DNA of 54,717 nt from JAPKZH01 sp964537875 (GTDB lineage Bacteria > Acidobacteriota > Aminicenantia > Aminicenantales > UBA4085): the NCBI GenBank assembly GCA_964537875.1, contig CAZIDN010000022.1, positions 1 through 54,717 of the forward strand, written 5' to 3'. Position numbers and translations under genes: made by a program. The notes beneath the pieces are model-generated. The model saw only the letters and a program-made list of their open reading frames with translations, ran no database searches and was not told the origin of the DNA. Of this stretch, positions 25,945 through 33,834 are shown in pieces (position 1 is the stretch's first letter; each line of letters begins with the position of its first letter).

Positions 25945-26442
25945 TTAATCAAGAGAAAACGGCATGCTCCCGGGGGATTTTCCCCGGTCGGCGAGAATAA
26001 TCTTATCGAGGATGCTTTTGGAGCCGTCGATAGTGAGAAGGAAGGTGGGGCTCGAGCCGGTCCGGGCTTTGATATCGAAGCCCTTGACCCGGCCCTTGTC
26101 CGAAACTCCCTTGAAAATGAGCTTGTTGCCGGAAAACGAAGCGAAATCGTCCTTCGTCCAGCCCAACTTTTTCATTTTTTTCGAGAGCGGAGCTCAGGCC
26201 CGTCACTCCCTTCGCCAGGAAGAGAAAAAGGACGGGAAGGGTGAAGATGAACTTGTTGTCGGCGGGAAGATAGATGACGGGAGATTTCGACAGGATGAAG
26301 AGCGCAAACGGCAGGACGATCCAGGCGAGAAGGAAGCTCAACTCCCGGCGCTTATTTGTCAAAGCCGTCAGAACGCCCAGGAAAGCCAAACCCAGCTTGA
26401 CAAACAAGTCAATGGCTCGAGATATCCATAAAAAGGGATATT
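25945..26442 (-). pseudogene. C-terminal remnant of a membrane glycosyltransferase, frameshifted
   Basis: Reading leftward from 26442 one frame gives PFLWISRAIDLFVKLGLAFLG, ELSFLLAWIVLPFALFILSK, VIYLPADNKFIFTLPVLFLFL and AKGVTGLSSALEKNEK, the last membrane spans of a GT39/PMT-like transferase. At an A-rich run near 26170 the frame changes and continues MKKLGWTKDDFASFSGNKLIF to LADRGKSPGSMPFSLD, stop at 25945. The N-terminal two thirds are absent. It may be the same family as the broken gene at 16625-17385, but the two pieces do not overlap enough to tell. Confidence 0.6.
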
Positions 26443-26474
26443 TTAGAGGGACGCCGCGGCCTGTCCCTCTTTTC

Positions 26475-27236
26475 TCATCCGAAGCGGCCGGTAATGTAGT
26501 CTTCCGTCCGTATGTCTTTGGGCCGAGTGAAGATGTCCGGGGTTTTCCCGAACTCGATGAGCTCGCCGAGGAGCATGAACCCGGTCTCGTCCGAAACGCG
26601 CGCCGCCTGCTGCATGTTATGGGTGACGATAACGATGGTGTAATCCTTTTTGAGGAGCTGCATCAGCTCTTCGATGCGGAGTGTGGCCAAGGGATCGAGG
26701 GCCGAGCACGGCTCGTCCATGAGCAGCACCTCGGATTTGACGGCGATGAGCCGGGCGATGCACAGCCGCTGCTTCTGCTCAAGGGAAAGGCCAAGGGCGC
26801 TACGATTCAGCCTGTCCTTGAGCTCGTCCCAGAGGTGGACCGCCTTCAGGCTTTCGCCGACGATGTCTTCCAACTCGCTGCCTTTGGCCATGTGGTGGAC
26901 TCGGAGTCCGAAAGCGACATTCTCGTAGACGCTCAGCGGAAAAGGATTCGGTCTTTGAAAGACCATCCCCACTTTTTTCCGGAGCTCTGTCAGACGGGCG
27001 TTTTTCTTGTAGATGTCCTGGCCGTCGATCCGGACCGCGCCCTCGATCCGGACCTCTTCGATGAGGTCGTTCATGCGGTTGATGCACCGGAGGAGGGTGG
27101 ACTTGCCGCAGCCCGAGGAGCCGATGAGCGCGATGATGGCCTTCTCCCGGACGGACATCCGGATATCCTGGAGCGCCTGGAAGTCGCCGTAAAATAAATT
27201 CAGGCCGTCGATTTCAATCTTTTTCATCGTCTTCAA
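26475..27236 (-). CDS. pstB: Phosphate ABC transporter ATPase PstB-like, degenerate signature motif
   Basis: This 253-residue protein is the last gene of the pst cluster and powers phosphate uptake through PstA/PstC. Walker A (GSSGCGKST), Q-loop (GMVFQRPNPFP), Walker B (VLLMDEPCSALDP) and H-loop (IVTHNMQQA) are intact. The ABC signature, LSGGQ in nearly all PstB, reads LSLEQ here, within LGLSLEQKQRLCIAR. This would damage the ATP site formed with the partner's Walker A. The second PstB upstream has the reverse pattern, so a heterodimer is likely. The start could be at 27236 or the ATG at 27227. It is split from the second pstB by a palindromic element. Confidence 0.9.
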   Translation of the reverse strand: MKTMKKIEIDGLNLFYGDFQALQDIRMSVREKAIIALIGSSGCGKSTLLRCINRMNDLIEEVRIEGAVRIDGQDIYKKNARLTELRKKVGMVFQRPNPFPLSVYENVAFGLRVHHMAKGSELEDIVGESLKAVHLWDELKDRLNRSALGLSLEQKQRLCIARLIAVKSEVLLMDEPCSALDPLATLRIEELMQLLKKDYTIVIVTHNMQQAARVSDETGFMLLGELIEFGKTPDIFTRPKDIRTEDYITGRFG

Positions 27237-27241
27237 TGATT

Positions 27242-27357
27242 GGGGTCAAAGCTGCGCATCTGACAAATTATCTGGCAGGATTGGGCGAATTTTCTGGTTT
27301 TAAGAGAAAGGAAGAATCCCCATTTATTTAATTTGTCAGATGTGTAGCTTTGCCCCC
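27242..27357. repeat. Palindromic element, GGGGTCAAAGCT type, copy 3 (diverged)
   Basis: Arms 27242-27269 and 27330-27357 match at 25 of 28 positions, enclosing 60 bases. The outer part, GGGGTCAAAGCT, is the same as in the elements at 10414 and 17401, whereas the inner part (CATCTGACAAATT) differs. It lies between the two pstB genes, directly before the start codon of one and six bases after the stop of the other. Confidence 0.75.
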
Positions 27358-27363
27358 GGCCCA

Positions 27364-28167
27364 TTATCCGAATCTCCCGATAATGTAGTCGTTAGTCCTT
27401 GAATCCGCGGGGGCGGTAAAGATCTTTTCGGTGCTGTCAATCTCGACGAGATCTCCCATCAGGAAAAAGGCCGTCCGCGTCCCGACGCGAGCGGCCTGCT
27501 TGGTGTTGTTGGTGACCAGGACGATCGTATGATTTTTCTTGAGTTCCATCATGGAATCCTCGACTTTGGCCGTCGAGATCGGGTCGAGTCCGGAGCAGGG
27601 TTCGTCGAAGAGAATGACCTCCGGCTTGAGGGCGAGCGTTCTGGCGATACAGAGGCGCTGCTGCTGGCCGCCGGAGAGTTTCAGGGCCGAGCTTCGCAGT
27701 CTATCCTTGACCTCATCCCAAAGATAGGCCGCCTTCAGACTTTCCTCGACGAGCAAGCCCAGGGTGCTTCTATCGTGGATTCCGGAGAGCCGGGGGCCGT
27801 AGGTGATATTGTCGTGGATCGACCTGGGCAAAGGAATGGGGAGGGCGAAGATCATTCCCACTCGTTTCCGCAGGCCTTCCGCTTCGAGGTCTTTGTAGAT
27901 GTCCCTGCCGTCCAGGAGGATCGAGCCGCTCATCCGCATGTTCGGCTCAAAATCGTTCAGCCGGTTCAGGCTTCGCAGGAACGAAGTTTTGCCGGAGTTG
28001 GCCGGCCCGATCACGCTCAGGATCTCGTTTTTTTGGATGTCAAGGGAGAGATTGTTTAAAACCCGGACCTTGCCATAGTGGATGGTTAAATCCCGGACTT
28101 TAATTTTGGGGTCAGGCTGGCGCGCTTGTCCAGCCGAAGAATTCCTGGTTTCATGTTGGTCCGTCAT
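27364..28167 (-). CDS. pstB: Phosphate ABC transporter ATPase PstB-like, degenerate Q-loop and H-loop
   Basis: This 267-residue PstB paralogue has Walker A (GPANSGKTS), an intact LSGGQQQRLCIAR signature and Walker B (VILFDEPCSGLDP). The Q-loop Gln is replaced by Ala (GMIFALPIPLP) and the H-loop His by Asn (LVTNNTKQAAR). In ABC ATPases these residues couple to the membrane partner and position the attacking water, so its own site should be weak. Together with the other PstB, one site would have all consensus motifs and the other would be degenerate. About 20 extra polar residues precede the family start. The gene follows pstA by 46 bases. Confidence 0.9.
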   Translation of the reverse strand: MTDQHETRNSSAGQARQPDPKIKVRDLTIHYGKVRVLNNLSLDIQKNEILSVIGPANSGKTSFLRSLNRLNDFEPNMRMSGSILLDGRDIYKDLEAEGLRKRVGMIFALPIPLPRSIHDNITYGPRLSGIHDRSTLGLLVEESLKAAYLWDEVKDRLRSSALKLSGGQQQRLCIARTLALKPEVILFDEPCSGLDPISTAKVEDSMMELKKNHTIVLVTNNTKQAARVGTRTAFFLMGDLVEIDSTEKIFTAPADSRTNDYIIGRFG

Positions 28168-28213
28168 GTCACATCACTTTTATTGGGCGTGTCTAGTCTC
28201 CAGGCCTGCCTCC

Positions 28214-29056
28214 CTATTTCCTTTTCCGGTATTTTGAGCGGATGATGACAGCCGCGATATTCATGATCAGGACCAGGCCGACCAAGACGAGAGCTGTTCC
28301 GTACCGGAAATTCTCCGGGATATAAGGGATTTGGGTGGTCACGATATAAAGATGGTAGGGAAGAGCCATGACCTGGTCGGACAGGGAATGGGGAAGTTTG
28401 GGCAGATAGAAGGCGGCGACTGTGAACAGGATCGGCGCGGTCTCCCCGGCGACGCGGCCGATGCTCAAGATGGCTCCCGTGAGGATGCCGGGAAGGGCAA
28501 AGGGCAGCACGGAATGACGGATCGTCTGCCAGCGCGATGCGCCGAGCGAAAAGCTCACTTCGCGGTACGATTTGGGAACGGCGCGGAGGGCTTCCCGCGT
28601 TGTCGTGATGATCACGGGAAGGGTCATGATGCCCAGGGTCAGCGCGCCGGAAATGATCGAAACGCCGAACTTTAGATAAATGACGAACAGGCTCAGCCCG
28701 AACAATCCGAAAACGACCGAGGAGACGCCGGCCAGGTTGATGATGGCCAGGTTGATGATCCGGGTCAGCAGGTTGTCCGCGGCATACTCGCTGAGATAGA
28801 TGGCGGCGAGCACGCCGATGGGCAGAGAGAAGGCGATGGAGGCGATCACAAGATAAAACGTCCCGATGATGGCCGGAAAAATGCCGCCGGCCCGCATGCC
28901 GTCGCGCGGCATGCTGAATAGAAACTCCCAGGACAGGGCGCTCCAGCCCTTGCTGAGGATGAGCCAAATGATCAGCAGGACGGGAATGACGACTAGGAGC
29001 GTCGCCAGGAGCAGCACGCCGAAGCCGATCTTTTCCTTGACGATCTCGTTTTTCAT
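28214..29056 (-). CDS. pstA: Phosphate ABC transporter permease PstA
   Basis: This 280-residue inner membrane permease forms the phosphate channel with PstC. It has six predicted spans, starting with GVLLLATLLVVIPVLLIIWL, a PstA-typical segment GGIFPAIIGTFYLVIASIAFSLPIG, and the ATPase-contacting loop EALRAVPKSYREVSFSLGASRW. The ATG at 29056 overlaps the pstC stop (ATGA), so translation is coupled. Length and order are normal for the family. Confidence 0.95.
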   Translation of the reverse strand: MKNEIVKEKIGFGVLLLATLLVVIPVLLIIWLILSKGWSALSWEFLFSMPRDGMRAGGIFPAIIGTFYLVIASIAFSLPIGVLAAIYLSEYAADNLLTRIINLAIINLAGVSSVVFGLFGLSLFVIYLKFGVSIISGALTLGIMTLPVIITTTREALRAVPKSYREVSFSLGASRWQTIRHSVLPFALPGILTGAILSIGRVAGETAPILFTVAAFYLPKLPHSLSDQVMALPYHLYIVTTQIPYIPENFRYGTALVLVGLVLIMNIAAVIIRSKYRKRK

Positions 29057-29931
29057 CGTTTTCGGCCCCTGTTCAAGAAGAGGTCCGCCGTCAGGTTGAT
29101 CAGGAAGGAGATGACAAAAAGGACGATGCCGATGGCGAAAAGGGCGTTATAATGCGGGCTGCCCTTGGCCGCCTCGCCCATTTCGGCGGCGATGGTGGCC
29201 GTCAGAGTGCGGACGGGCTCGAAGAGGCTGTCGGGGATGACGGCCGCGTTGCCCGTGACCATCATCACGGCCATCGTCTCTCCGAACACCCGGCCGATGC
29301 CCAGCATGGCCGCCGCGATAATGCCCGGCAAAGCGCCGTGGATGATGACCCGGTGGAGCGTCTGCCAGTGGGTTGCGCCCAGGGCGATAGCCCCCTCTTT
29401 GTATTCCCGCGGAACGGCGTTGATGGCGTCCTCGGAGATGCTGATGATCGTCGGCATGGCCATAAAGGCCAGCATGATGGATCCGGCAAAGGCGGTCAGG
29501 CCCGTCGGCAGATCGAGGAAGCGTTTCAGGAAGGGGACGAGGATGGTGATACCAAGAAATCCCAGGACGACCGACGGGATGGCCGACAAGATCTCGACGA
29601 ACGATTTGAGGATGTTCCGGAGACGGAACGGGGCCACTTCCGCGATGTAGAAGGCGGCGGCAATACCCAGGGGGACGGCCATCGCGATCGCTCCCAGCGT
29701 GACCAGGAGCGAGCCCAGGATGAGCGGGAGGATGCCGAACTTCGGAGGATCGGAAATGGGATACCAGAATTTTCCACCGAGGAAAGCGCCCAGCGAGGTG
29801 CTCTTGAGGACCGAGATGCCTTCTCGAAGCAGAAAGATGAAAATCAGCGCGACAAAAACGATCGAGGCGATGCCGCTCAGGAAAATGAGCTTTTCAATGA
29901 TCGCTTCCTTGAATTTGCGCAGCTTGGCCAT
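29053..29931 (-). CDS. pstC: Phosphate ABC transporter permease PstC
   Basis: This 292-residue permease partners PstA. It contains the typical early segment LREGISVLKSTSLGAFLGG, then LPLILGSLLVTLGAIAMAVPLG, the conserved EILSAIPSVVLGFLG and the coupling loop AINAVPREYKEGAIALGATHW, with six membrane spans. The ATG at 29931 overlaps the last base of the pstS stop codon (TAATG), and the C-terminus overlaps pstA by four bases. These overlaps show a tight operon. Confidence 0.95.
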   Translation of the reverse strand: MAKLRKFKEAIIEKLIFLSGIASIVFVALIFIFLLREGISVLKSTSLGAFLGGKFWYPISDPPKFGILPLILGSLLVTLGAIAMAVPLGIAAAFYIAEVAPFRLRNILKSFVEILSAIPSVVLGFLGITILVPFLKRFLDLPTGLTAFAGSIMLAFMAMPTIISISEDAINAVPREYKEGAIALGATHWQTLHRVIIHGALPGIIAAAMLGIGRVFGETMAVMMVTGNAAVIPDSLFEPVRTLTATIAAEMGEAAKGSPHYNALFAIGIVLFVISFLINLTADLFLNRGRKR

Positions 29932-30803
29932 TATTTTATCGGGACAAAATCGGTTTTTTTGACGATCTCCTGTCCCTCCTTAGAATAGGCGAAATCGATG
30001 AATTCTTTGACGACCCCTTTCGGCGCGCCGTTGGTGTAAAGATACAGCGGCCGGGAAATGGGATAGGCGTTGGTGCGGACGGCCGGAAGCGTCGGCTCGA
30101 CGAACGGGGATTGAGCGTCTTTAGCGACGGCGATGACTTTTTGTCGCGGGCTGATATAGCCCATCCCATAATAGCCGATCGTATTCTCATTGTTGGCGAC
30201 CTCCTCGGCGATGGCATAGGAGGACGGCATCATCAGGGCCGCGGGAGAGAACTCTTCCTGGGCTTTCTTCTTGCCCCGGCGCAGGACATGTTCCTTGAAA
30301 AAGATATGGGTCCCGGAATTGACCTCCCGGGAGAGAAGCACGATCGGCCAGTCGGGTCCGCCGAGGATCTTCCAGCTCTTGATATTGCCCATGAAGATCT
30401 CCCGCAGCTGGTCCATGGTCAGGTTCTTGATGGGGTTGCTGGGATGGACGACCACGGCGATGCCGTCCAGGGCGACGGTCTCCTGGTTGAACCGGATGCC
30501 CGTGGCCTCGGCCTGTTTGATTTCTTTCTCTTCGACCGCCCGGGACGACTCGGCGATATCGCAGGTGCCGTTGATCAGAGCGGCGATGCCCGTCCCGGAG
30601 CCACCGCCCGTGACGGCGACATTCACGTTCGAGTGGATCGCGTTGAACGCTTCCGCCCAGGCCTGGCCGAGGTTGACCATGGTGTCCGAGCCCTTGATCT
30701 GAAGGGAGGCGCTTTTTTGGCCGGAGGAGGCAGCCCGTGCCGGACAGAGGGAAAAAGATTGGACAAGGCACAGAAACAGGACCGCCGGATACAGCTTCTT
30801 CAT
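29931..30803 (-). CDS. pstS: Phosphate-binding protein PstS
   Basis: This 290-residue protein is the exported phosphate receptor of the Pst system. A signal peptide (KKLYPAVLFLCLVQSFSLCPARA) precedes the PBP-like fold. LQIKGSDTMVNLGQAWAEAF and VTGGGSGTGIAALINGTCDIAESSR line the phosphate pocket, and the second lobe has LLSREVNSGTHIFFKEHVL and IGYYGMGYI. It is the first gene of the operon, with AGAGAG before the ATG at 30803 and a consensus promoter upstream. No lipobox Cys is evident at the cleavage site, so it is probably periplasmic rather than lipid-anchored, although Cys20 leaves some doubt. Confidence 0.95.
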   Translation of the reverse strand: MKKLYPAVLFLCLVQSFSLCPARAASSGQKSASLQIKGSDTMVNLGQAWAEAFNAIHSNVNVAVTGGGSGTGIAALINGTCDIAESSRAVEEKEIKQAEATGIRFNQETVALDGIAVVVHPSNPIKNLTMDQLREIFMGNIKSWKILGGPDWPIVLLSREVNSGTHIFFKEHVLRRGKKKAQEEFSPAALMMPSSYAIAEEVANNENTIGYYGMGYISPRQKVIAVAKDAQSPFVEPTLPAVRTNAYPISRPLYLYTNGAPKGVVKEFIDFAYSKEGQEIVKKTDFVPIK

Positions 30804-30869
30804 ATATTTCTCTCTATCTTATCGGCTTTGGCTGAAAAATGGTATGGGGGGGAAAAGATTTTAGACAAA

Positions 30870-30899
30870 ATTATAAAAGAAAATATGAAGGCTTGTCAA
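30870..30899 (-). promoter_or_regulatory. Promoter of the pst operon
   Basis: On the minus strand a perfect TTGACA (30894-30899) and a perfect TATAAT (30870-30875) are separated by 18 bases. Transcription would start near 30863, leaving a leader of about 60 bases before pstS. No clear Pho-box repeat was found, so phosphate control, if present, uses another site. Confidence 0.75.
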
Positions 30900-30947
30900 A
30901 AGCGATGAATTCCTTCAAAATAATGGGAAAAAGGAACGGAGGCCGAG

Positions 30948-31625
30948 ATGGAAAGGCTGTTTGACGAAGAGCTCAAAAATCTTAAGGAAAAATTGTTGCG
31001 GATGGCGGCCCTTGTCGAGGAGTCCATAGCCTTATCGATCGAGGGACTCAAGGCCCAAAAAGAAGAGCTGGCCCGGGAGGTCTTGAAACGGGAGGAGAAG
31101 GTGAACCTCCTGGATGTGGAGATCGATGAAACGTGCCTCCGGTTGCTCGCCCTGAGGCAGCCCATGGCCGGAGATTTGCGGTTCATTACTTCGGCCATGA
31201 AGATCGGGAGCGAACTCGAACGGATGGGCGACCTGGCCGTCAACATTGCCGAACGGACTCTCGAGCTGCTCAAATCGCCGCTCCTCAAGCCGCTCATCGA
31301 TATTCCGCGCATGGCCAAGCTGGCTCAGAGCATGGTCAAAGACGCCCTCGATGCCTTTATCAACAGGGATGAAGAGCTGGCCCGCAGCGTCTGCCGGAGG
31401 GACGATGAAGTCGATTCGTTGAACGACCAGATTTTCCGGGAGCTCTTGACCTATATGATGCAGGATCCGTTGTCGATCGAGCGGGCGGTCGGGCTGATCC
31501 TGGTCGGCCGTCACCTGGAGCGGATCGCCGACCACGCCACGAATATCGGTGAGGATGTGATCTACCTGGCCAAGGGCAAGACCATCAAGCACCATATCGA
31601 TAAAAAGCGGGACATGGCCTGCTGA
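30948..31625 (+). CDS. phoU: Phosphate signalling complex protein PhoU
   Basis: This 225-residue helical protein normally restrains phosphate signalling by bridging the Pst ATPase and the PhoR-type kinase. Two similar three-helix halves are visible, with metal-site motifs ELERMGDLAVNIAERTLEL in the first and HLERIADHATNIGEDVIYL in the second. CGGAGG stands just before the ATG. It is divergent from pstS rather than at the end of the operon, with a shared 144-base control region. No PhoR/PhoB pair is in the window. It reads into the GT9 gene after 15 bases. Confidence 0.94.
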   Translation: MERLFDEELKNLKEKLLRMAALVEESIALSIEGLKAQKEELAREVLKREEKVNLLDVEIDETCLRLLALRQPMAGDLRFITSAMKIGSELERMGDLAVNIAERTLELLKSPLLKPLIDIPRMAKLAQSMVKDALDAFINRDEELARSVCRRDDEVDSLNDQIFRELLTYMMQDPLSIERAVGLILVGRHLERIADHATNIGEDVIYLAKGKTIKHHIDKKRDMAC

Positions 31626-31640
31626 AAACAGCCGGCCCGT

Positions 31641-32591
31641 ATGAAATCGATATTGCTGTTTCGCCTCGGCGGGCTGGGCGACCTGCTTGTCGCTCTGCCG
31701 TCGGTTCAGCTTGTCAAAAGGCGATTTCCGGGGAGTTCCTTAAGCCTTGTCTGCCGGGCGGAATACGGGCGGCTGCTCGAGAAGGCAGGAGTTGTCGACG
31801 CCGTTTTCCCTATAGAAGACAGTCGATGGCTGGCCCTCTTTGACGATGGGCCGGACGCGCCCGAGGATCTCAGGAAATGGCTTTCCGGGTTTGATTTGAT
31901 CCTGGGATGGCTTCAAAGGGAAACCTCCCGAGCGTTCGAACAGAGGATTCTTGCTCTTACCGCCGCCAGCGGCCGGTTTATCGTTTACGAGCCGCAATCA
32001 GGGATTCCTGTGAGCCGTTACTTTTTCGATCGGACGTCGGCCTTAATCGCCGGCCGGCTCCAGGCGAACGATCAATTCGAAAACTGTCACCGGCTTCCTT
32101 CATTAAAAACGAAAGGCCGGGATCAAAGCCTGCCACGGAAGCCCGAAACGCCGGCCCGGCAGAAAAAGTCCGCCGTTATCCATCCGGGAAGCGGGAATGA
32201 AAATAAATGCTGGCCTCTTGAGAATTTTCTGGCCATCATCGAGTTCCTTCATCAGAAGGGAATCGAAGGATACCTCGTCACGGGTGAAGCCGAAGCAAGA
32301 ATGGAGAAGAAGATTCTGGATTTGGGGCTGCCTCGCGGATGGTCAGGGCTGGGCCGGCCGCCGCTCATAGAGCTTGCCGGACTGCTGGAGGAGGCGGCCG
32401 TCTATATCGGTAATGATTCGGGCGTCACCCATCTGGCTGCGGCCTGCGGAACGCGCGGCCTGGCCCTGTTCCGTAAAGACATGGAAGTCGCCTGGAAGCC
32501 GTTTGGACGAATCAACGTCTTGAGCGCTGCGGATATAGCGACCATCACAGTGGAATCCGTGGTAGAAAAAATTGGGCTGATTATGCTATAA
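31641..32591 (+). CDS. Glycosyltransferase family 9 (heptosyltransferase-like)
   Basis: This 316-residue enzyme resembles GT9 ADP-heptose transferases of lipopolysaccharide core synthesis. The N-terminal ILLFRLGGLGDLLVALPSVQ, the mid-protein VIHPGSGNENKCWPLENF and the donor-site YIGNDSGVTHLAAACG are the usual family blocks for a GT-B fold. The acceptor sugar cannot be inferred. It may be co-transcribed with phoU, whose stop is 15 bases upstream, though the functional link is unclear. The stop codon overlaps a TATAAT that may begin a small RNA. Confidence 0.87.
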   Translation: MKSILLFRLGGLGDLLVALPSVQLVKRRFPGSSLSLVCRAEYGRLLEKAGVVDAVFPIEDSRWLALFDDGPDAPEDLRKWLSGFDLILGWLQRETSRAFEQRILALTAASGRFIVYEPQSGIPVSRYFFDRTSALIAGRLQANDQFENCHRLPSLKTKGRDQSLPRKPETPARQKKSAVIHPGSGNENKCWPLENFLAIIEFLHQKGIEGYLVTGEAEARMEKKILDLGLPRGWSGLGRPPLIELAGLLEEAAVYIGNDSGVTHLAAACGTRGLALFRKDMEVAWKPFGRINVLSAADIATITVESVVEKIGLIML

Positions 32592-32675
32592 TGTTTTCAG
32601 ACTCTCTTGGGCCGGCTGGGGAGAGTTCCCTCACAAAAAAATCATCACCCCCTTTTGCTGAACAGCCGGCTTTTT
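32587..32675 (+). ncRNA. Candidate small RNA downstream of the GT9 gene
   Basis: An extended -10 (TGCTATAAT, TATAAT at 32587-32592) is followed by ACTCTC...GAGAGT (32601-32626), and by GCCGGCT (32611-32617) pairing with AGCCGGC (32664-32670), then TTTTT. This would give an RNA of about 75 bases ending in a stem and a U run. No known RNA family was recognised and no -35 is clear, so this is a weak candidate. Confidence 0.3.
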
Positions 32676-32826
32676 GTTGGGTTCAAACCTGTTCATTCTG
32701 CAAATCAAAAAAGTGGTAACGGAAAGGATCTCGGCCTTCAAAAATCGAATTCGCGGAATGATCGGGTTCGAGCCCCGATCTTGCCTGCGGACTAATACAA
32801 ACGTAATAAATAAAGTGACAATGTAT

Positions 32827-32952
32827 GGGCGGCGCTTAGGCCGTCCTCAAGCCCTCGTAGCGGAGGGGGGGCCCGTCGGCTTTTCCGACGGGGGGAACCG
32901 ACGGGACTGGTTCCCCGGGGCTCGGGGGCTAGGGGCGGCCTAAGCGCCGCCC
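32827..32952. repeat. Cloverleaf-like palindromic element of 126 bp
   Basis: Perfect 17-bp outer arms, GGGCGGCGCTTAGGCCG (32827-32843) and its complement (32936-32952), enclose inner hairpins CCCGTCGG/CCGACGGG (around 32872-32891) and GGGGAACC/GGTTCCCC (around 32892-32915). It lies 34 bases from the end of the peroxiredoxin gene. The stretch 32676-32826 before it shows only a hairpin at 32760-32780 that imitates a tRNA T arm. Confidence 0.8.
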
Positions 32953-32986
32953 GAACGGGGATGTCATTTTAATTATTGCGTTGATA

Positions 32987-33715
32987 TTAGTTGCCGATGT
33001 TCATCCGCTCCAAGGTCTTGAACAGGAAATCATATTCAGGCCTGTCCGTGGTGTTCTGGCCGATGTATTTGAACTGGAGGATGCCCTTCTTGTCCACGAT
33101 GAAGACGCTGGTGATGCACTGGTCCACTTTGCTGCCGCCCCATTCCATGGCAAAAAGACCCAGGCCTTTGGAGACCTTCCGGTCGGCGTCGATGAGCAGA
33201 GGGAAGGGCAGCGGGACCTTGCCTTTCTCCATGCTGTACTCTTTGGGATAGGATTTGCGCCACCGCTCCATCCGGGCCTTGCCCTGCTCGTCCAGTTTGG
33301 CCGGGTCGGCCGGATTTTTCCAGCCCTTGATTTTCTCGAGCTGCTCGGGATTCGCTTCCACCCACTGTTGCACGACATCCTGGCCGTAGGGGAAGACAAA
33401 AACGACTTCGACATTGTACTTTTTCCGGATCTGGGCGGACTTTTCAAAGTCCACAAGCTCCGCATACTTATAATTGTCGATCGTGCACCAGCGGGCTTCG
33501 GCGGCGAATCCCCGGGGGAAAACGAGGAGCACGTTTTTCCCCTTCAAGCTGGAAAGAGTGAAGGTTCCCCCCTGCAAGGTCGGCAGGGTGATATCGGGCA
33601 TGGGCTGCCCGACGGTCACGGGCCTTAAGTCCGCAGCCTGCGAAAAAACCATGGGGACAGGCCCGGCGGCGAAAAGCAGGGCCAGTCCGCTGATTCCTAT
33701 GATTCTTTTATTCAT
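32987..33715 (-). CDS. Exported AhpC/TSA-family peroxiredoxin-like protein
   Basis: This 242-residue protein has a signal peptide (MNKRIIGISGLALLFAAGPVPMVFSQA) and a thioredoxin-fold AhpC/TSA domain: VGQPMPDITLPTLQGGTFTL opens it, followed by GKNVLLVFPRGF and Cys77 in AAEARWCTID, the likely redox Cys. Later come PLLIDADRKVSKGLG and SVFIVDKKGILQFKYIG. An insert of about 40 residues with KARMERWRKSYPKEYSMEKG is unusual. It probably reduces peroxides or acts as a thiol oxidoreductase outside the cytoplasm. GAGGAGG precedes the ATG, and a good promoter lies 70 bases upstream. Confidence 0.83.
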   Translation of the reverse strand: MNKRIIGISGLALLFAAGPVPMVFSQAADLRPVTVGQPMPDITLPTLQGGTFTLSSLKGKNVLLVFPRGFAAEARWCTIDNYKYAELVDFEKSAQIRKKYNVEVVFVFPYGQDVVQQWVEANPEQLEKIKGWKNPADPAKLDEQGKARMERWRKSYPKEYSMEKGKVPLPFPLLIDADRKVSKGLGLFAMEWGGSKVDQCITSVFIVDKKGILQFKYIGQNTTDRPEYDFLFKTLERMNIGN

Positions 33716-33792
33716 ATCATCCTCCTCTCAGATGTTTTTTGGCCGGGTTGAGAATTCGGATTTCCTCGGTAAAATTCTTATGATGTCCGTTG

Positions 33793-33821
33793 ATGTTAAA
33801 ACAATATAAGATCAGAGTCAA
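33793..33821 (-). promoter_or_regulatory. Promoter of the peroxiredoxin-like gene
   Basis: On the minus strand TTGACT (33816-33821) and TAACAT (33793-33798) are 17 bases apart. The leader would be about 70 bases. It lies just outside the left arm of the element at 33835. Confidence 0.5.
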
Positions 33822-33834
33822 ACGGATGAGTAGG

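Noticed and set aside
30804..30947. Pho box between pstS and phoU
   Set aside because: I looked for tandem CTGTCAT-like repeats near the -35 regions and saw none; only the consensus sigma70-type promoter for pstS is supported.
32760..32780. tRNA T-arm-like hairpin (stem around TTCGAGC)
   Set aside because: The stem and loop look like a T arm, but no matching acceptor stem, D arm or anticodon arm lies at the right distance on either strand.
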